DNA of 64,000 nucleotides from Dehalobacter sp. DCA (GTDB lineage: Bacteria; Bacillota; Desulfitobacteriia; Desulfitobacteriales; Syntrophobotulaceae): NCBI RefSeq assembly GCF_000305775.1, contig NC_018866.1, positions 2,437,001 to 2,501,000 on the forward strand. The letters are read 5' to 3'. The notes below the pieces were generated by a model. The model was given only the letters and a program-made list of their open reading frames with translations. It was not told the DNA's origin and made no database searches. Both the position numbers and the translations under genes were made by a program. How positions within the stretch are numbered: position 1 is the stretch's first letter; each line of letters opens with the position of its first letter. This document shows, piece by piece, positions 9,320 through 17,110 of the stretch.

Positions 9320-9464
9320 CGTTTCACCGTCTTTCCATGTCAGATTTTTGTCGGCGCTATAACCCTCAATAAAAATAACCGGACGAAAAAAGAGCTGCCT
9401 GTCAGAGGTTTGATAGGCCGTCATCTACTACCTGATGTATACCTCCGGCTTTTTGCCTCTCTTA

Positions 9465-9512
9465 GAACATATGTTCTATTGGTATTTTATACCACAACAA
9501 GATTAAATGCAA
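9465..9512 (-). promoter_or_regulatory. SOS promoter: LexA box plus -10/-35
   Basis: Read on the minus strand: TTGCAT (9507-9512), 17-base spacer, TAAAAT (9484-9489), then the LexA palindrome GAACATATGTTC (9465-9476), which matches the Gram-positive SOS box (CGAACnnnnGTTCG core). The box lies over the transcription start. The -10 itself sits in the near-palindrome TGGTATAAAATACCA. Of 32 bases from the box through the -10, 31 are the same as in the dinD promoter. Elsewhere 9513-9728 shows only A/T-rich DNA and a TAGCTAATA at 9627-9635. Confidence 0.82.
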
Positions 9513-9728
9513 GAATTTTGAGGTTAAAATTAAATGTTTTTTCATCCTGACAAATCTTAATAATCTAAATATATAGGAGGCCAAGTGGCTGATAGGAGAT
9601 CTCGCCTATTGCTATTTATTCAATAATAGCTAATACTAAATACCAGAGTTTTTTTATACATAATGGCAATTATCTTTTGGAAATATCCTCGCTTACTCAA
9701 AATAATATGATCATGAAGGGGTTAACAG

Positions 9729-10649
9729 ATGAAAAAAGCAAATTCCAAACATCGTCCTGAGAAACAAACTTCCCTTATCGTTGATAAAGAAAATGAATTG
9801 TTAAAATTCCTTATCGCTCAGTTGCCACAAAAAGGGAGAAACTCTATCAAGTCACTTCTCGCCCATCGCCAGATTTCTGTAGACGGCGAGGTAACAACTT
9901 TGTTTAACTATCCGTTGGTTGCAGGTCAAAAGGTTATCATTAATCGGAGCAAAGTCTATCAAGAAAGAAGAGAGCTCAAGCCCCTGGGGCTAAAGATTTT
10001 CTTTGAAGATGAATATCTTATCATCATAGAAAAACCTGCCGGAATGCTTTCGATCGCGACCGACAGAGAAAAGGAATTAACAGCTTATAACGTTTTAAGT
10101 ACACATATCAAAAAAAGAGATAATCAGAGTCGGGTTTTTATTGTACATCGGCTGGATAAAGAAACCTCCGGGGTCATGATGTTTGCCAAAAGCGAAGAGA
10201 TAAAGGAAAAGCTCCAAAACGCCTGGAAGGAAGTTGTTCTGGAAAGAAGTTATGCCGTGGTTGTTCATGGTCCCCTAACCGACGATCAAGGGATCATTAC
10301 CTCTTGGTTAACAGAAAATAAAGCGCTTCGAATGTACTCCAGCAAGACTCCCAATGGTGGGCAAAAAGCCGTGACCCATTACAAGGTATTGGAAAAAAAC
10401 AATTCCTATTCTTTATTAGAGGTAAAACTGGAGACCGGCCGCAAAAATCAAATACGTATTCATATGCAGGACATCGGGCACAGTGTTATCGGGGATATAA
10501 AATATGGAGGAGTAAAGAGCAGCATCAACCGGTTAGGACTTCATGCTCACATCCTGGCTTTCAAGCATCCGGTAACCAATGAAATCATGCATTTTGAAAG
10601 TCCGATTCCTAAAGGGTTCTTGAGTCTCTTTCATAAAAAAATAAAATAA
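9729..10649 (+). CDS. RluA-family pseudouridine synthase
   Basis: RNA-modifying enzyme that isomerises uridine to pseudouridine, probably in 23S rRNA. An S4-like RNA-binding domain occupies about residues 15-80 and the RluA catalytic domain about 95-290. The catalytic aspartate is in VHRLDKETSG, and the family motifs IIEKPAGMLS, RSYAVVVHG and RKNQIRIHM are all present. At 306 residues it has the standard RluD/RluA length. A GGGG ribosome binding site precedes the ATG. It converges with the YwbE gene seven bases away. The target uridine cannot be told from sequence. Confidence 0.93.
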   Translation: MKKANSKHRPEKQTSLIVDKENELLKFLIAQLPQKGRNSIKSLLAHRQISVDGEVTTLFNYPLVAGQKVIINRSKVYQERRELKPLGLKIFFEDEYLIIIEKPAGMLSIATDREKELTAYNVLSTHIKKRDNQSRVFIVHRLDKETSGVMMFAKSEEIKEKLQNAWKEVVLERSYAVVVHGPLTDDQGIITSWLTENKALRMYSSKTPNGGQKAVTHYKVLEKNNSYSLLEVKLETGRKNQIRIHMQDIGHSVIGDIKYGGVKSSINRLGLHAHILAFKHPVTNEIMHFESPIPKGFLSLFHKKIK

Positions 10650-10655
10650 GTGATC

Positions 10656-10850
10656 CTAAGGAATGATTTGCTTTACTCGACCTACAATGCCATTACTTAG
10701 CCGGACTTTAATTCCATGAGGATGATTCGATGAATTGGTTAGAATATCTTTAACGATTCCTTCGGTCAATTTTTCTGTTCGCTGATCTTGTTTTTGTACG
10801 ATTAAAACATGTGTACCGGGCTTAATATTTGCACGGTTATTTCCATCCAT
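10656..10850 (-). CDS. YwbE family protein
   Basis: A 64-residue protein matching the YwbE family: NIKPGTHVLIVQKQDQ, TEGIVKDILTNS and PHGIKVRLSNGIVGRVKQI form a small SH3-like beta barrel. The function is unknown; a nucleic-acid binding role has been suggested for the fold. The start is ATG 10850 with AGGTG ten bases upstream, rather than the GTG at 10862. Confidence 0.85.
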   Translation of the reverse strand: MDGNNRANIKPGTHVLIVQKQDQRTEKLTEGIVKDILTNSSNHPHGIKVRLSNGIVGRVKQIIP

Positions 10851-10888
10851 TAATATAAACACCTACTTATTACTAATTTTTCCGGCAG

Positions 10889-11623
10889 CTAAATCTCAGA
10901 AAATATATCAGGTAACAGTATCTCCAAACCTGGAAAGACAGTCGATTGGATCGTATCACCCTGTTGGTAGCTTTGCGGGTAATTGATGTCTCTTTCTTCA
11001 GAAAAAGAATATTGAAGAATACTTTTGTTTTCCAGGTTTACAACCCAGTATTCTAAAACGCCACTTTTCATATAGAGATTTAATTTTGCTACCAGATCTT
11101 TGGCTTTGGTAGATGGCGACAAGACTTCGACCGCCAGTGTCGGTATACCTTCATACTTGTTCTTCTCATTCACCTTGTCTTCATCACAGATCACGACGAC
11201 ATCCGGCTGAACCACATTCGGATCTTCTTCGAACTTCGTCGCATAACCAAATAGCCGGACATCCAAGGGTGCGGTTAAGGAACGGCAAGGTTTTCCCTTA
11301 AAATAGTTATAAAAACAACCTGAAATTTCGTTAACGACTACCTGATGGGTGAATGATGGCGACGCTAACAGATAGATCTCACCGTCGATCAGTTCATACC
11401 TTTGATCAGAGGACTCCACCAGCTCCATGTATTCTTCATAGCTTACCTTTTTGGTAGGTTGATATTTTTTTGCCTCTTCATGGACAAGAAAATAGTCCGG
11501 TTCGTTATAGCGGATGAGTTTGGCAACACTCTTGCCGTTCTTTGTAATAATAATATCTTCCTTCTCTACCAGAGAAAGATATTTTCCAAAAGCATTTTGC
11601 ATATCTGTGGTATTAATACGCAT
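10889..11623 (-). CDS. Phd/YefM antitoxin domain fused to a Uma2-type nuclease domain
   Basis: Two-domain protein of 244 residues. Residues 1-48 look like a Phd/YefM antitoxin DNA-binding domain (MRINTTDMQNAFGKYLSLVE, then ITKNGKSVAKLI). Residues 60-240 are a Uma2 (DUF820) PD-(D/E)XK-like domain: EYMELVESSDQRYELIDGEI, QPDVVVICD and the EVLSPSTKAKDLVAKLNLY segment supply the putative active-site Asp, Glu and Lys. Antitoxin and possible toxin would thus be one chain. Two TATTAGCTA repeats lie directly upstream as possible operator sites. Domain calls are firm; the toxin-antitoxin reading is inference. Confidence 0.82.
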   Translation of the reverse strand: MRINTTDMQNAFGKYLSLVEKEDIIITKNGKSVAKLIRYNEPDYFLVHEEAKKYQPTKKVSYEEYMELVESSDQRYELIDGEIYLLASPSFTHQVVVNEISGCFYNYFKGKPCRSLTAPLDVRLFGYATKFEEDPNVVQPDVVVICDEDKVNEKNKYEGIPTLAVEVLSPSTKAKDLVAKLNLYMKSGVLEYWVVNLENKSILQYSFSEERDINYPQSYQQGDTIQSTVFPGLEILLPDIFSEI

Positions 11624-11672
11624 AGGATCACCTTCATCCTGAATTTACTAATTTAGGTATAATTATAAAAAA

Positions 11673-11704
11673 TATTAGCTACTATGTCAACTTATTATTA
11701 GCTA
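11673..11704. promoter_or_regulatory. paired TATTAGCTA repeats, possible Phd operator
   Basis: The 9-mer TATTAGCTA occurs at 11673-11681 and 11696-11704, 23 bases apart (about two helical turns), between the Phd-Uma2 start and the divergent aldehyde dehydrogenase. A reverse-oriented copy is at 9627-9635. A binding role is inferred from position only. Confidence 0.4.
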
Positions 11705-11771
11705 ATGTTCTTCTCTCACATTTTTATAAAGCGAGAATGATCTCGCTTTCTTCCGAGAAAGGAGTAGTTCA

Positions 11772-13136
11772 ATGGAAATACATGAAATCACCGAAAACCA
11801 ACACCGCTATTTTTTCAGCGGCAAGACTCGCCCTGTAGAATTCAGAATCTCGGCACTCCGAAAATTGCAACGTGCCTTGCGCGAAAATGAGGATGGTTTA
11901 TGTACTGCAATGATGCAGGACTTCAATAAGCCACCCTTCGAAACCTATATGACGGAAATCGGTATTGTATTGGATGAAATCAGATTCCATATTCGTCATC
12001 TGCCCGGATGGTCAAGAGAACGCAAGGTCAGAACGCCCCTCTCCCAGTTCCACGCCAAAAGCTTCCTATCACCAGAGCCTTATGGCGTAGTGCTGATTAT
12101 AGCACCGTGGAATTACCCGATACATCTTTGCCTTGAACCGTTAATCGGTGCAATATCCGGCGGGAACTGTGCGGTCCTCAAGCCTTCCGCTTATACTCCC
12201 AATACCAGCCGCATTTTAGCTAAAATAATTTCCGATATTTTTGACCCTGAGTATATCACAGTCATCGAGGGCGGCAGAAATGAAAATCAGGCGCTGCTGG
12301 ATGAAAAATTCGACTACATCTTTTTCACCGGAAGCGTGGCCGTAGGGAAAACCGTCATGGAGGCCGCATCCAAAAACCTCACACCTGTGACGCTGGAGCT
12401 GGGAGGAAAAAGCCCTGTTATTGTGACCGAGACAGCCAATTTGCATCTGGCAGCAAAGCGTATCGCCTTCGGCAAAGTGCTTAATGCCGGGCAAACCTGT
12501 GTCGAACCAGATTATCTGATGATCCATGAGTCCGTCAGGGATTGCTTTCTAACCGAATACGCCAATGCCCTAAAAAATTTTTTCCCTTCGGCAGATATGT
12601 CCGACATGCCGGTGATTGTAAATGAAAAGCATTTTAAGCGCCTTGTCGGGCTGATGGACGGCGCAACCAAGGCCATAGGCGGCGGATATGTCGAGCCAAG
12701 GCGTTTTATTGAACCAACCGTATTGATCGACGTTGGACCCGAATCTCCCATCATGCAGGAAGAAATCTTCGGTCCCATTTTACCCGTGATGACCTATACA
12801 GATATCGAAACGGTTATTGAATATATCCGGAGCCATCCCAAGCCTCTGGCGCTCTATTTGTTCACCTCAAGCAAAGCGATGGAGGATAAAATCCTGGAAA
12901 CCTGTTCCTTTGGCGGCGGCTGTATCAACGATACGATCATCCATCTAGCCACACCGCACATGGGCTTCGGCGGTGTGGGATATTCCGGCATGGGTCAATA
13001 TCATGGCAAACTCAGCTTTGATACTTTCACGCATTATCGCAGCATTGTCAAAAAGTCCACTTGGCTTGATCTGTCCATGAGATATCACCCTTATACAGAT
13101 GAAAAGTTCAAACTAATCAAGCGTTTTTTGAAGTAG
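11772..13136 (+). CDS. NAD(P)-dependent aldehyde dehydrogenase
   Basis: Class-3-like aldehyde dehydrogenase of 454 residues that oxidises an aldehyde to the acid with NAD(P)+. The general base Glu is in VTLELGGKSP, the nucleophile Cys in NAGQTCVEPD, and the cofactor motifs APWNYP and FTGSVAVGK are present. The length and the hydrophobic C-terminus fit the YwdH/ALDH3 group, which often act on fatty or aromatic aldehydes and attach to membranes. AAAGGAG precedes the start. The small repeat protein at 13152 follows after 15 bases and is probably co-transcribed. Confidence 0.92.
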   Translation: MEIHEITENQHRYFFSGKTRPVEFRISALRKLQRALRENEDGLCTAMMQDFNKPPFETYMTEIGIVLDEIRFHIRHLPGWSRERKVRTPLSQFHAKSFLSPEPYGVVLIIAPWNYPIHLCLEPLIGAISGGNCAVLKPSAYTPNTSRILAKIISDIFDPEYITVIEGGRNENQALLDEKFDYIFFTGSVAVGKTVMEAASKNLTPVTLELGGKSPVIVTETANLHLAAKRIAFGKVLNAGQTCVEPDYLMIHESVRDCFLTEYANALKNFFPSADMSDMPVIVNEKHFKRLVGLMDGATKAIGGGYVEPRRFIEPTVLIDVGPESPIMQEEIFGPILPVMTYTDIETVIEYIRSHPKPLALYLFTSSKAMEDKILETCSFGGGCINDTIIHLATPHMGFGGVGYSGMGQYHGKLSFDTFTHYRSIVKKSTWLDLSMRYHPYTDEKFKLIKRFLK

Positions 13137-13151
13137 AGGTATTATTCTTTC

Positions 13152-13484
13152 ATGGCAATTGCTGCTACGGAGCAGAATAGCCCGAACGTACAATCCCCGT
13201 CCTGCTATGACAAAATGATCGACAAAATATCGCAAGAAAAGGGAATTTCTAAGGAAGAAGCTAAAGTTCGATTAGAGGCAAAGCTCAAGGAGATCGCCCA
13301 GAAAAAAGGTATTACGGTCGAAGAACTGAAAAAGCGGATGGCGGAGGGAAAATGCTGCAAAGGCCACGGAAAAATGGATGAAGCGAAACTTAAGGAAATA
13401 GCTGAAAAAAAAGGCATAACGGTTGAAGAGCTAAAGCAGAGGATAGAAGAACACCATAGCAACAAGGAAAAAGCTCTTCAGTAG
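13152..13484 (+). CDS. small protein with two repeats of KLKEIAxKKGITVEELKxR
   Basis: A 110-residue hydrophilic protein of unknown function. The same helix-turn-helix-like repeat, KLKEIA(Q/E)KKGITVEELK, occurs at about residues 45-62 and 79-96, and a looser copy precedes them (KISQEKGISKEEAKVR). Between the copies lies GKCCKGHGKM, a possible metal-binding cluster of two Cys and a His. It starts 15 bases after the aldehyde dehydrogenase stop. A role linked to that enzyme is only suggested by position. Confidence 0.65.
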   Translation: MAIAATEQNSPNVQSPSCYDKMIDKISQEKGISKEEAKVRLEAKLKEIAQKKGITVEELKKRMAEGKCCKGHGKMDEAKLKEIAEKKGITVEELKQRIEEHHSNKEKALQ

Positions 13485-13756
13485 CGGATAGACACCCTGC
13501 TGACAACATGATTATTCTTGCCCTTTCCTTTACCATTCACCTCAATACTGATCCCTTTGAGCACTCATTTTCTTTTTTCCCGGGTTATCGTTCAGCATTT
13601 TTTGCAGGGCGTCGCGCCCGTAACACATACCATTTTGGTAATGATCCTTTATTTCGTGGTACAATATATCGGGCGATTAGGATGTAACCGACAATAAGAA
13701 GCCTCACCGCTGACCATACCAGCGATAAACTGTGATTTGCAATCTGGGAGCAAGAT

Positions 13757-14278
13757 ATGATTTTCTTCGGACATTTAGGATTGACAGGATTAGCTGCAAA
13801 AGCAGTCGAAAAATCCTTAGGAAACATCAAAATTGATTACAGAGTAGTCTTTGTCGGGTCCATTTTGCCCGACTTGATTGATAAACCTATCGGCCGTTTT
13901 TTGTTTGCCGAAACCTTCCATACCGGTAGAGTATTTGCACACACGTTATTGTTTATCTTTCTCTTATTGGGGATTGGATACTATCGTTGGCATAGATATC
14001 AAAAAAGTGGTTGGTTGGTGTTGACCGGAAGCTGTCTTTTCCATGACGTATTTGACGCCATGTGGATGATTCCGGAGACATTTTATTGGCCGCTTTACGG
14101 CATGAAATTTTATGCGCCAACAGAAGGGTCATGGCTTCAAGCAGATTTGACCAGTCTAATGACCGATCCGGCATCTTATGTGCCGGAGATTACGGGGTTT
14201 ATCATCATCCTGTATTTCATCCGAAAATTGATTGTACACCATAGGGCTAAGGCTTTCCTCAAAAACGGCGTACTATAA
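13757..14278 (+). CDS. YdjM-like membrane-bound metal-dependent hydrolase family protein
   Basis: Polytopic membrane protein of 173 residues with the family arrangement of short conserved His/Asp motifs: FFGHLGLTG near the start, VGSILPDLIDKP at about 33-44, RVFAHTLLFI at 59-68 and CLFHDVFDAMW at 95-105. These could bind a metal in the membrane, and relatives are annotated as membrane-bound metal-dependent hydrolases. GGGAG precedes the start. The 3' end overlaps the convergent AlkD-like gene by six bases. The substrate is unknown. Confidence 0.72.
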   Translation: MIFFGHLGLTGLAAKAVEKSLGNIKIDYRVVFVGSILPDLIDKPIGRFLFAETFHTGRVFAHTLLFIFLLLGIGYYRWHRYQKSGWLVLTGSCLFHDVFDAMWMIPETFYWPLYGMKFYAPTEGSWLQADLTSLMTDPASYVPEITGFIIILYFIRKLIVHHRAKAFLKNGVL

Positions 14279-15010
14279 AGAGCAGTGACTCGACCGCCCG
14301 GCACATGGATACATAGAGACTTGCGTTTTCAGCGTCCGCAGGTATGCCTTTGTTTCGTCGCCGATCCGGTAACTCTCAATCGCTTTCTGGATGGCTTTGT
14401 TGTGCGTCCACTTCTCCAAACGCTGTTCCTGTATGTACGGCAAGACCGCTTCGTACTGCTTGGCCAATGCCGTTGCGAAATACCAGGCGATCATCATGTT
14501 GACATAGTATTCGTCCGACCGGATAACCGCCACAAGCTCAAGCATCTCCGGCTGGAAATCGTCATCGAGATAGAAGCGCATCAGCATTCCGATCCCGAAT
14601 CGTACCGTATAGGTCCGGCCGGATACCAGCCATACTTTGATTTTTTCGTAGAGTTCGGGCAGGTGCTTTTTGAATATCTTCGGTGAAATGAGGTCACAAG
14701 TTGCCCAGTTGTCTATGTACGGCAGAAACTCGTCAACGGCAGCAATAGCAGTATCATAATCCCTGATCGTTTCAATCAGGAAGCCGTGCAGGTTATTTTC
14801 TTCATGATACGCGTGCGGCAGGATATTCAGAAACTCCGAAGCCTCCGGCGTTTTAGAAAACTCCCTGGCGAGCTTCCGCAGATCCGGCGTGCGGACGCCG
14901 ATCACATTTTCCGGGTTCACCGTCGGCATGAGTTTGCACGCAAACTCTTTGTATTTCAGATCCCGCAGCTCGAATAGCCGGCGCAGTATCTCTTCTTCTT
15001 TGCCGCTCAT
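14273..15010 (-). CDS. DNA alkylation repeat protein (AlkD-like)
   Basis: A 245-residue HEAT-like repeat protein of the AlkC/AlkD DNA glycosylase superfamily. Recognisable segments are NVIGVRTPDLRKLAREF, the SFLIETI-type helix at HGFLIETIRDYD, NWATCDLISPKIF and WYFATALAKQYE. AlkD excises N3- and N7-alkylpurines by trapping the flipped base without a classical pocket; the subfamily here is the ubiquitous Firmicutes one, whose activity is less certain. AAGGG precedes the ATG. The last 20 residues look less conserved and overlap the opposite gene. Confidence 0.85.
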   Translation of the reverse strand: MSGKEEEILRRLFELRDLKYKEFACKLMPTVNPENVIGVRTPDLRKLAREFSKTPEASEFLNILPHAYHEENNLHGFLIETIRDYDTAIAAVDEFLPYIDNWATCDLISPKIFKKHLPELYEKIKVWLVSGRTYTVRFGIGMLMRFYLDDDFQPEMLELVAVIRSDEYYVNMMIAWYFATALAKQYEAVLPYIQEQRLEKWTHNKAIQKAIESYRIGDETKAYLRTLKTQVSMYPCAGRSSHCSL

Positions 15011-15120
15011 ATCGTTATCCCTTTCATCAACAGAATGTTATTTTGGGATTTATCGGCTTGCCACCTGTTCAAAAATATCATTTGTTTCCATAGGATTCTC
15101 CTAATCAACAATATCCTTCA

Positions 15121-15255
15121 CTAAAAAGAAATAGACCGCCCTAAAGCGGCTGTTATGAGGAATCAGGTATCAGCATGGTTCCTCTTTGCTTATAGTATAT
15201 ACCATACTTAAGTTAAATCACATACTAACATACTAATTGTAAAATTTTTGAAGAC
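15121..15255 (-). ncRNA. orphan copy of the type I antitoxin RNA region
   Basis: This stretch repeats the 3' half of the toxin locus at 15940-16115: the AAAAAGAAATAGACCGCC tail of the toxin frame, the CCGCCCT...AAAGCGGCTGTT segment, the GAGGAATC...GGTTCCTC hairpin, the minus-strand -10 (TATAAG at 15189-15194) and the distal AATTGTAAAATTTTTGAAG. The toxin coding part and its ribosome binding site are missing. It could still make the antisense RNA, or be a dead remnant. Confidence 0.55.
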
Positions 15256-15326
15256 ACATCATCTCCTGCGTAAGATCATGGCTATAAAATTCATATGGTT
15301 ACCCGCGCCATCGCTATATTAAAACA

Positions 15327-15348
15327 CCCGAGGAAATTCTCCCTCGGG
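15327..15348. terminator. hairpin terminator after the 68-residue gene
   Basis: CCCGAGG and CCTCGGG form a 7-bp stem, 15 bases past the stop of the small minus-strand gene at 15363. Otherwise 15011-15362 holds only the orphan antitoxin copy. Confidence 0.5.
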
Positions 15349-15362
15349 CTTCCTTAAAAAAT

Positions 15363-15569
15363 CTAGCAGCAGCAACCACGTCTCCGTCTTACAGGTGGAT
15401 GACATGGCGGATGATGATAAGCAGGCGGCCTATGGCTTGGCGGCCAATGACGCGTTCCTGCTAATATGGGCGGTACTATCCCCACCGTATTATTAATCGG
15501 TGCGACTACAGGTTTTCGTATAATATTCTTGACCAGAAAAGGGAGAAATGCTAGACCGGAAAGATACAT
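15363..15569 (-). CDS. small Pro/His-rich protein ending in CCC
   Basis: A 68-residue protein of unknown function. The N-terminus is hydrophobic (MYLSGLAFLPFLVKNI), and the second half is rich in Pro, His and Trp and ends in RRRRGCCC. AGGAGA lies seven bases before the ATG and a hairpin follows the stop, both supporting a real gene. The composition resembles small spore-coat or surface proteins of Firmicutes, but I recognise no family. Confidence 0.55.
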   Translation of the reverse strand: MYLSGLAFLPFLVKNIIRKPVVAPINNTVGIVPPILAGTRHWPPSHRPPAYHHPPCHPPVRRRRGCCC

Positions 15570-15799
15570 ATAATCATCTCCTACATTCTGTTTTCGTCTC
15601 CCAATACTATCTTATGTAGACATCCTATTGGTTGTCCGAAAATAGAAGGTATATCGAAAAAAACTACATTCTCTCCTACATCGCTTTGATTAAAAAATCA
15701 TTCACTGTTTTTATACGCTGCTTATACGCTGCATGCACATCCGGGTCGATCGGAGCGAACTTGGCCATCTCTAAATATATGGAATATTTTGTAAATATA

Positions 15800-15861
15800 T
15801 GTTATAATAGCCCTGCAACAGATGGCGTGCAGGGCGGTCGGCATTTCCTCCGGAAAGGAGG
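15800..15861 (+). promoter_or_regulatory. toxin promoter and sequestered ribosome binding site
   Basis: Extended -10 TGTTATAAT at 15800-15808. In the leader, CCTCC (15847-15851) can pair with GGAGG (15857-15861) of the perfect Shine-Dalgarno AAGGAGGTGAT, hiding it. AGGGCGGTCGGCAT (15831-15844) is complementary at 13 of 14 bases to 15996-16009 beyond the toxin stop, so the mRNA ends can pair, as in known type I toxin mRNAs. Confidence 0.65.
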
Positions 15862-15869
15862 TGATGCCC

Positions 15870-15953
15870 ATGGAAGTATTTCAAGCTTTGATGTTGATGG
15901 TTTCCTTTGCGACTTTGGTCGTTTTGATACTATCATTTCATAAAAGGAAATAG
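15870..15953 (+). CDS. holin-like type I toxin peptide
   Basis: A 27-residue peptide: one membrane helix (LMLMVSFATLVVLILSF) and a basic tail HKRK. This is the form of short putative holin-like toxins and other type I toxins of Gram-positive bacteria, which damage the membrane when made. The ribosome binding site is unusually strong but placed in a hairpin, and a convergent antisense RNA is predicted from the opposite strand over the 3' end. The first-half context MEVFQALMLM is typical of that family. No homology search was possible; a truncated copy of the locus lies 800 bases upstream. Confidence 0.72.
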   Translation: MEVFQALMLMVSFATLVVLILSFHKRK

Positions 15954-16051
15954 ACCGCCAACCTGCAAATGTATAACGGTCTATTCCGTTTACTAATGCC
16001 AACCGCCCTCAAAGCGGCTGTTGTGAGGAATCATGTATAGAGCATGGTTCC
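15950..16051 (-). ncRNA. predicted antisense antitoxin RNA
   Basis: A minus-strand promoter, TTTATA (16081-16086), 17-base spacer, TATAAG (16058-16063), would start an RNA near 16051 that runs back over the 3' untranslated region and tail of the toxin frame. The plus-strand hairpin GAGGAATCATG/CATGGTTCCTC followed by TTTTCTT (16025-16060) is the toxin mRNA terminator, so the two RNAs overlap tail-to-tail. The extent of the 3' end is a guess. Confidence 0.5.
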
Positions 16052-16127
16052 TCTTTTCTTATAGTATATAACAAATCCGATATAAAATACATATTAATTG
16101 TAAAATTTTTGAAGCCTAGAACGCTGG

Positions 16128-16958
16128 TCAAAGATTGTCGCTATCAAGATTACCCGTATTCTCAATTTCCGGATTCACTTGCTCCCCCCGGCTTTTCTCC
16201 CGATAGATTTCCAGCACGGTTTTATTGACCACTGCTCCCAGGTAAGCGGTCAATACAATGGCGATGATGATTCCTGTCCTTCCCAGACCCGCAAGGACAT
16301 GAATGAGAATTCCCAGAAAAGAGAAGACCAGGCCGAAGTAGATGGCCATGATCAGGGTCAGCTTCAAATTTTGCAGAAGAAAACCAATTCCCCGTTGAAA
16401 ATTCTCTTTGATCGACCCTTCATCGACGACAATCGCATACTGGACGTAAACAAACACGACGTTAATAAACCCCAGAAAAACCAGTTCGGGGTTAATCAAC
16501 ATCAGGATCAGCGGCCAAAGGCCCAGGACTTGTAAGACTAAAAACCGCAACCAGAACTGATTACCAAGCACAAAGAAGTCCTTCCAGCCCATGGGCCTGC
16601 GCCCGGACTCGGCCAATACACCCAAATAGCCGCTGTGAAGGAAACTAAGGATCAGCGTCGCACTGAGAAGCAGCAAGACATTAAACAGGGTCAACTGGTT
16701 TACGATTCCGGACACGCTGTCATTGTTAGCCTGAAAGAGAAGAGACGGAAAGTCCTCAAGGATAAACCGCACACTCGGCGGTGCCGATACAAACCCGATC
16801 TTCAGGTTTAGCAGATTATGAGCAGGCAGGTATTCTGTCCGGAAAATTTTCTGATAGAGCAGATAGTTCGCCAGATCCAGGATGATGGGGATCAATACTA
16901 TCCCAATGACACGGTGGACCGGTTTGAATTGGTCGTAGAACTTATCGCGCATCGACAT
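16128..16958 (-). CDS. multi-pass membrane protein of unknown function
   Basis: A 276-residue membrane protein with about six hydrophobic segments (near residues 17-35, 88-110, 135-155, 157-175, 200-225 and 228-248). VVDEGSIKENFQRGIGFLLQN between segments is the sort of loop seen in DUF975/YciC-like glycerophosphoryl-membrane proteins, but I do not see enough to assign a family. The C-terminal 25 residues are hydrophilic and acidic. It starts ATG and lies alone between the toxin locus and the corrinoid cluster. Confidence 0.7.
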   Translation of the reverse strand: MSMRDKFYDQFKPVHRVIGIVLIPIILDLANYLLYQKIFRTEYLPAHNLLNLKIGFVSAPPSVRFILEDFPSLLFQANNDSVSGIVNQLTLFNVLLLLSATLILSFLHSGYLGVLAESGRRPMGWKDFFVLGNQFWLRFLVLQVLGLWPLILMLINPELVFLGFINVVFVYVQYAIVVDEGSIKENFQRGIGFLLQNLKLTLIMAIYFGLVFSFLGILIHVLAGLGRTGIIIAIVLTAYLGAVVNKTVLEIYREKSRGEQVNPEIENTGNLDSDNL

Positions 16959-17036
16959 AGTTTTCCTCTGACTTTTCCATTTATTTGTATTATAATAAAA
17001 TTATACCACAGATACGGAGGCTATTATGAAAAAGTG

Positions 17037-17075
17037 TCAATGCCGACCGCCCTTAAAGCAGCCATTAATAATGTC
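17037..17075. repeat. third, short remnant of the toxin-locus repeat
   Basis: ATGCCGACCGCCCTTAAAGC resembles the segment ATGCCAACCGCCCTCAAAGC at 15996-16015. It then diverges; no hairpin or promoter is kept. Confidence 0.4.
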
Positions 17076-17110
17076 TCATATCATACTATCAGCGAGAACT
17101 ATTAAAATTG

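Noticed and set aside
13555-13640. Minus-strand YGRDALQKML similar to part of the receiver at 47.4 kb
   Set aside because: Only ten residues match and nothing extends on either side; most likely chance.
15676-15768. A 30-codon minus-strand frame (AKFAPIDPDVHAAYKQRIKT) upstream of the toxin
   Set aside because: It looks protein-like but has a weak ribosome binding site and no visible partner; kept only as a possible fragment.
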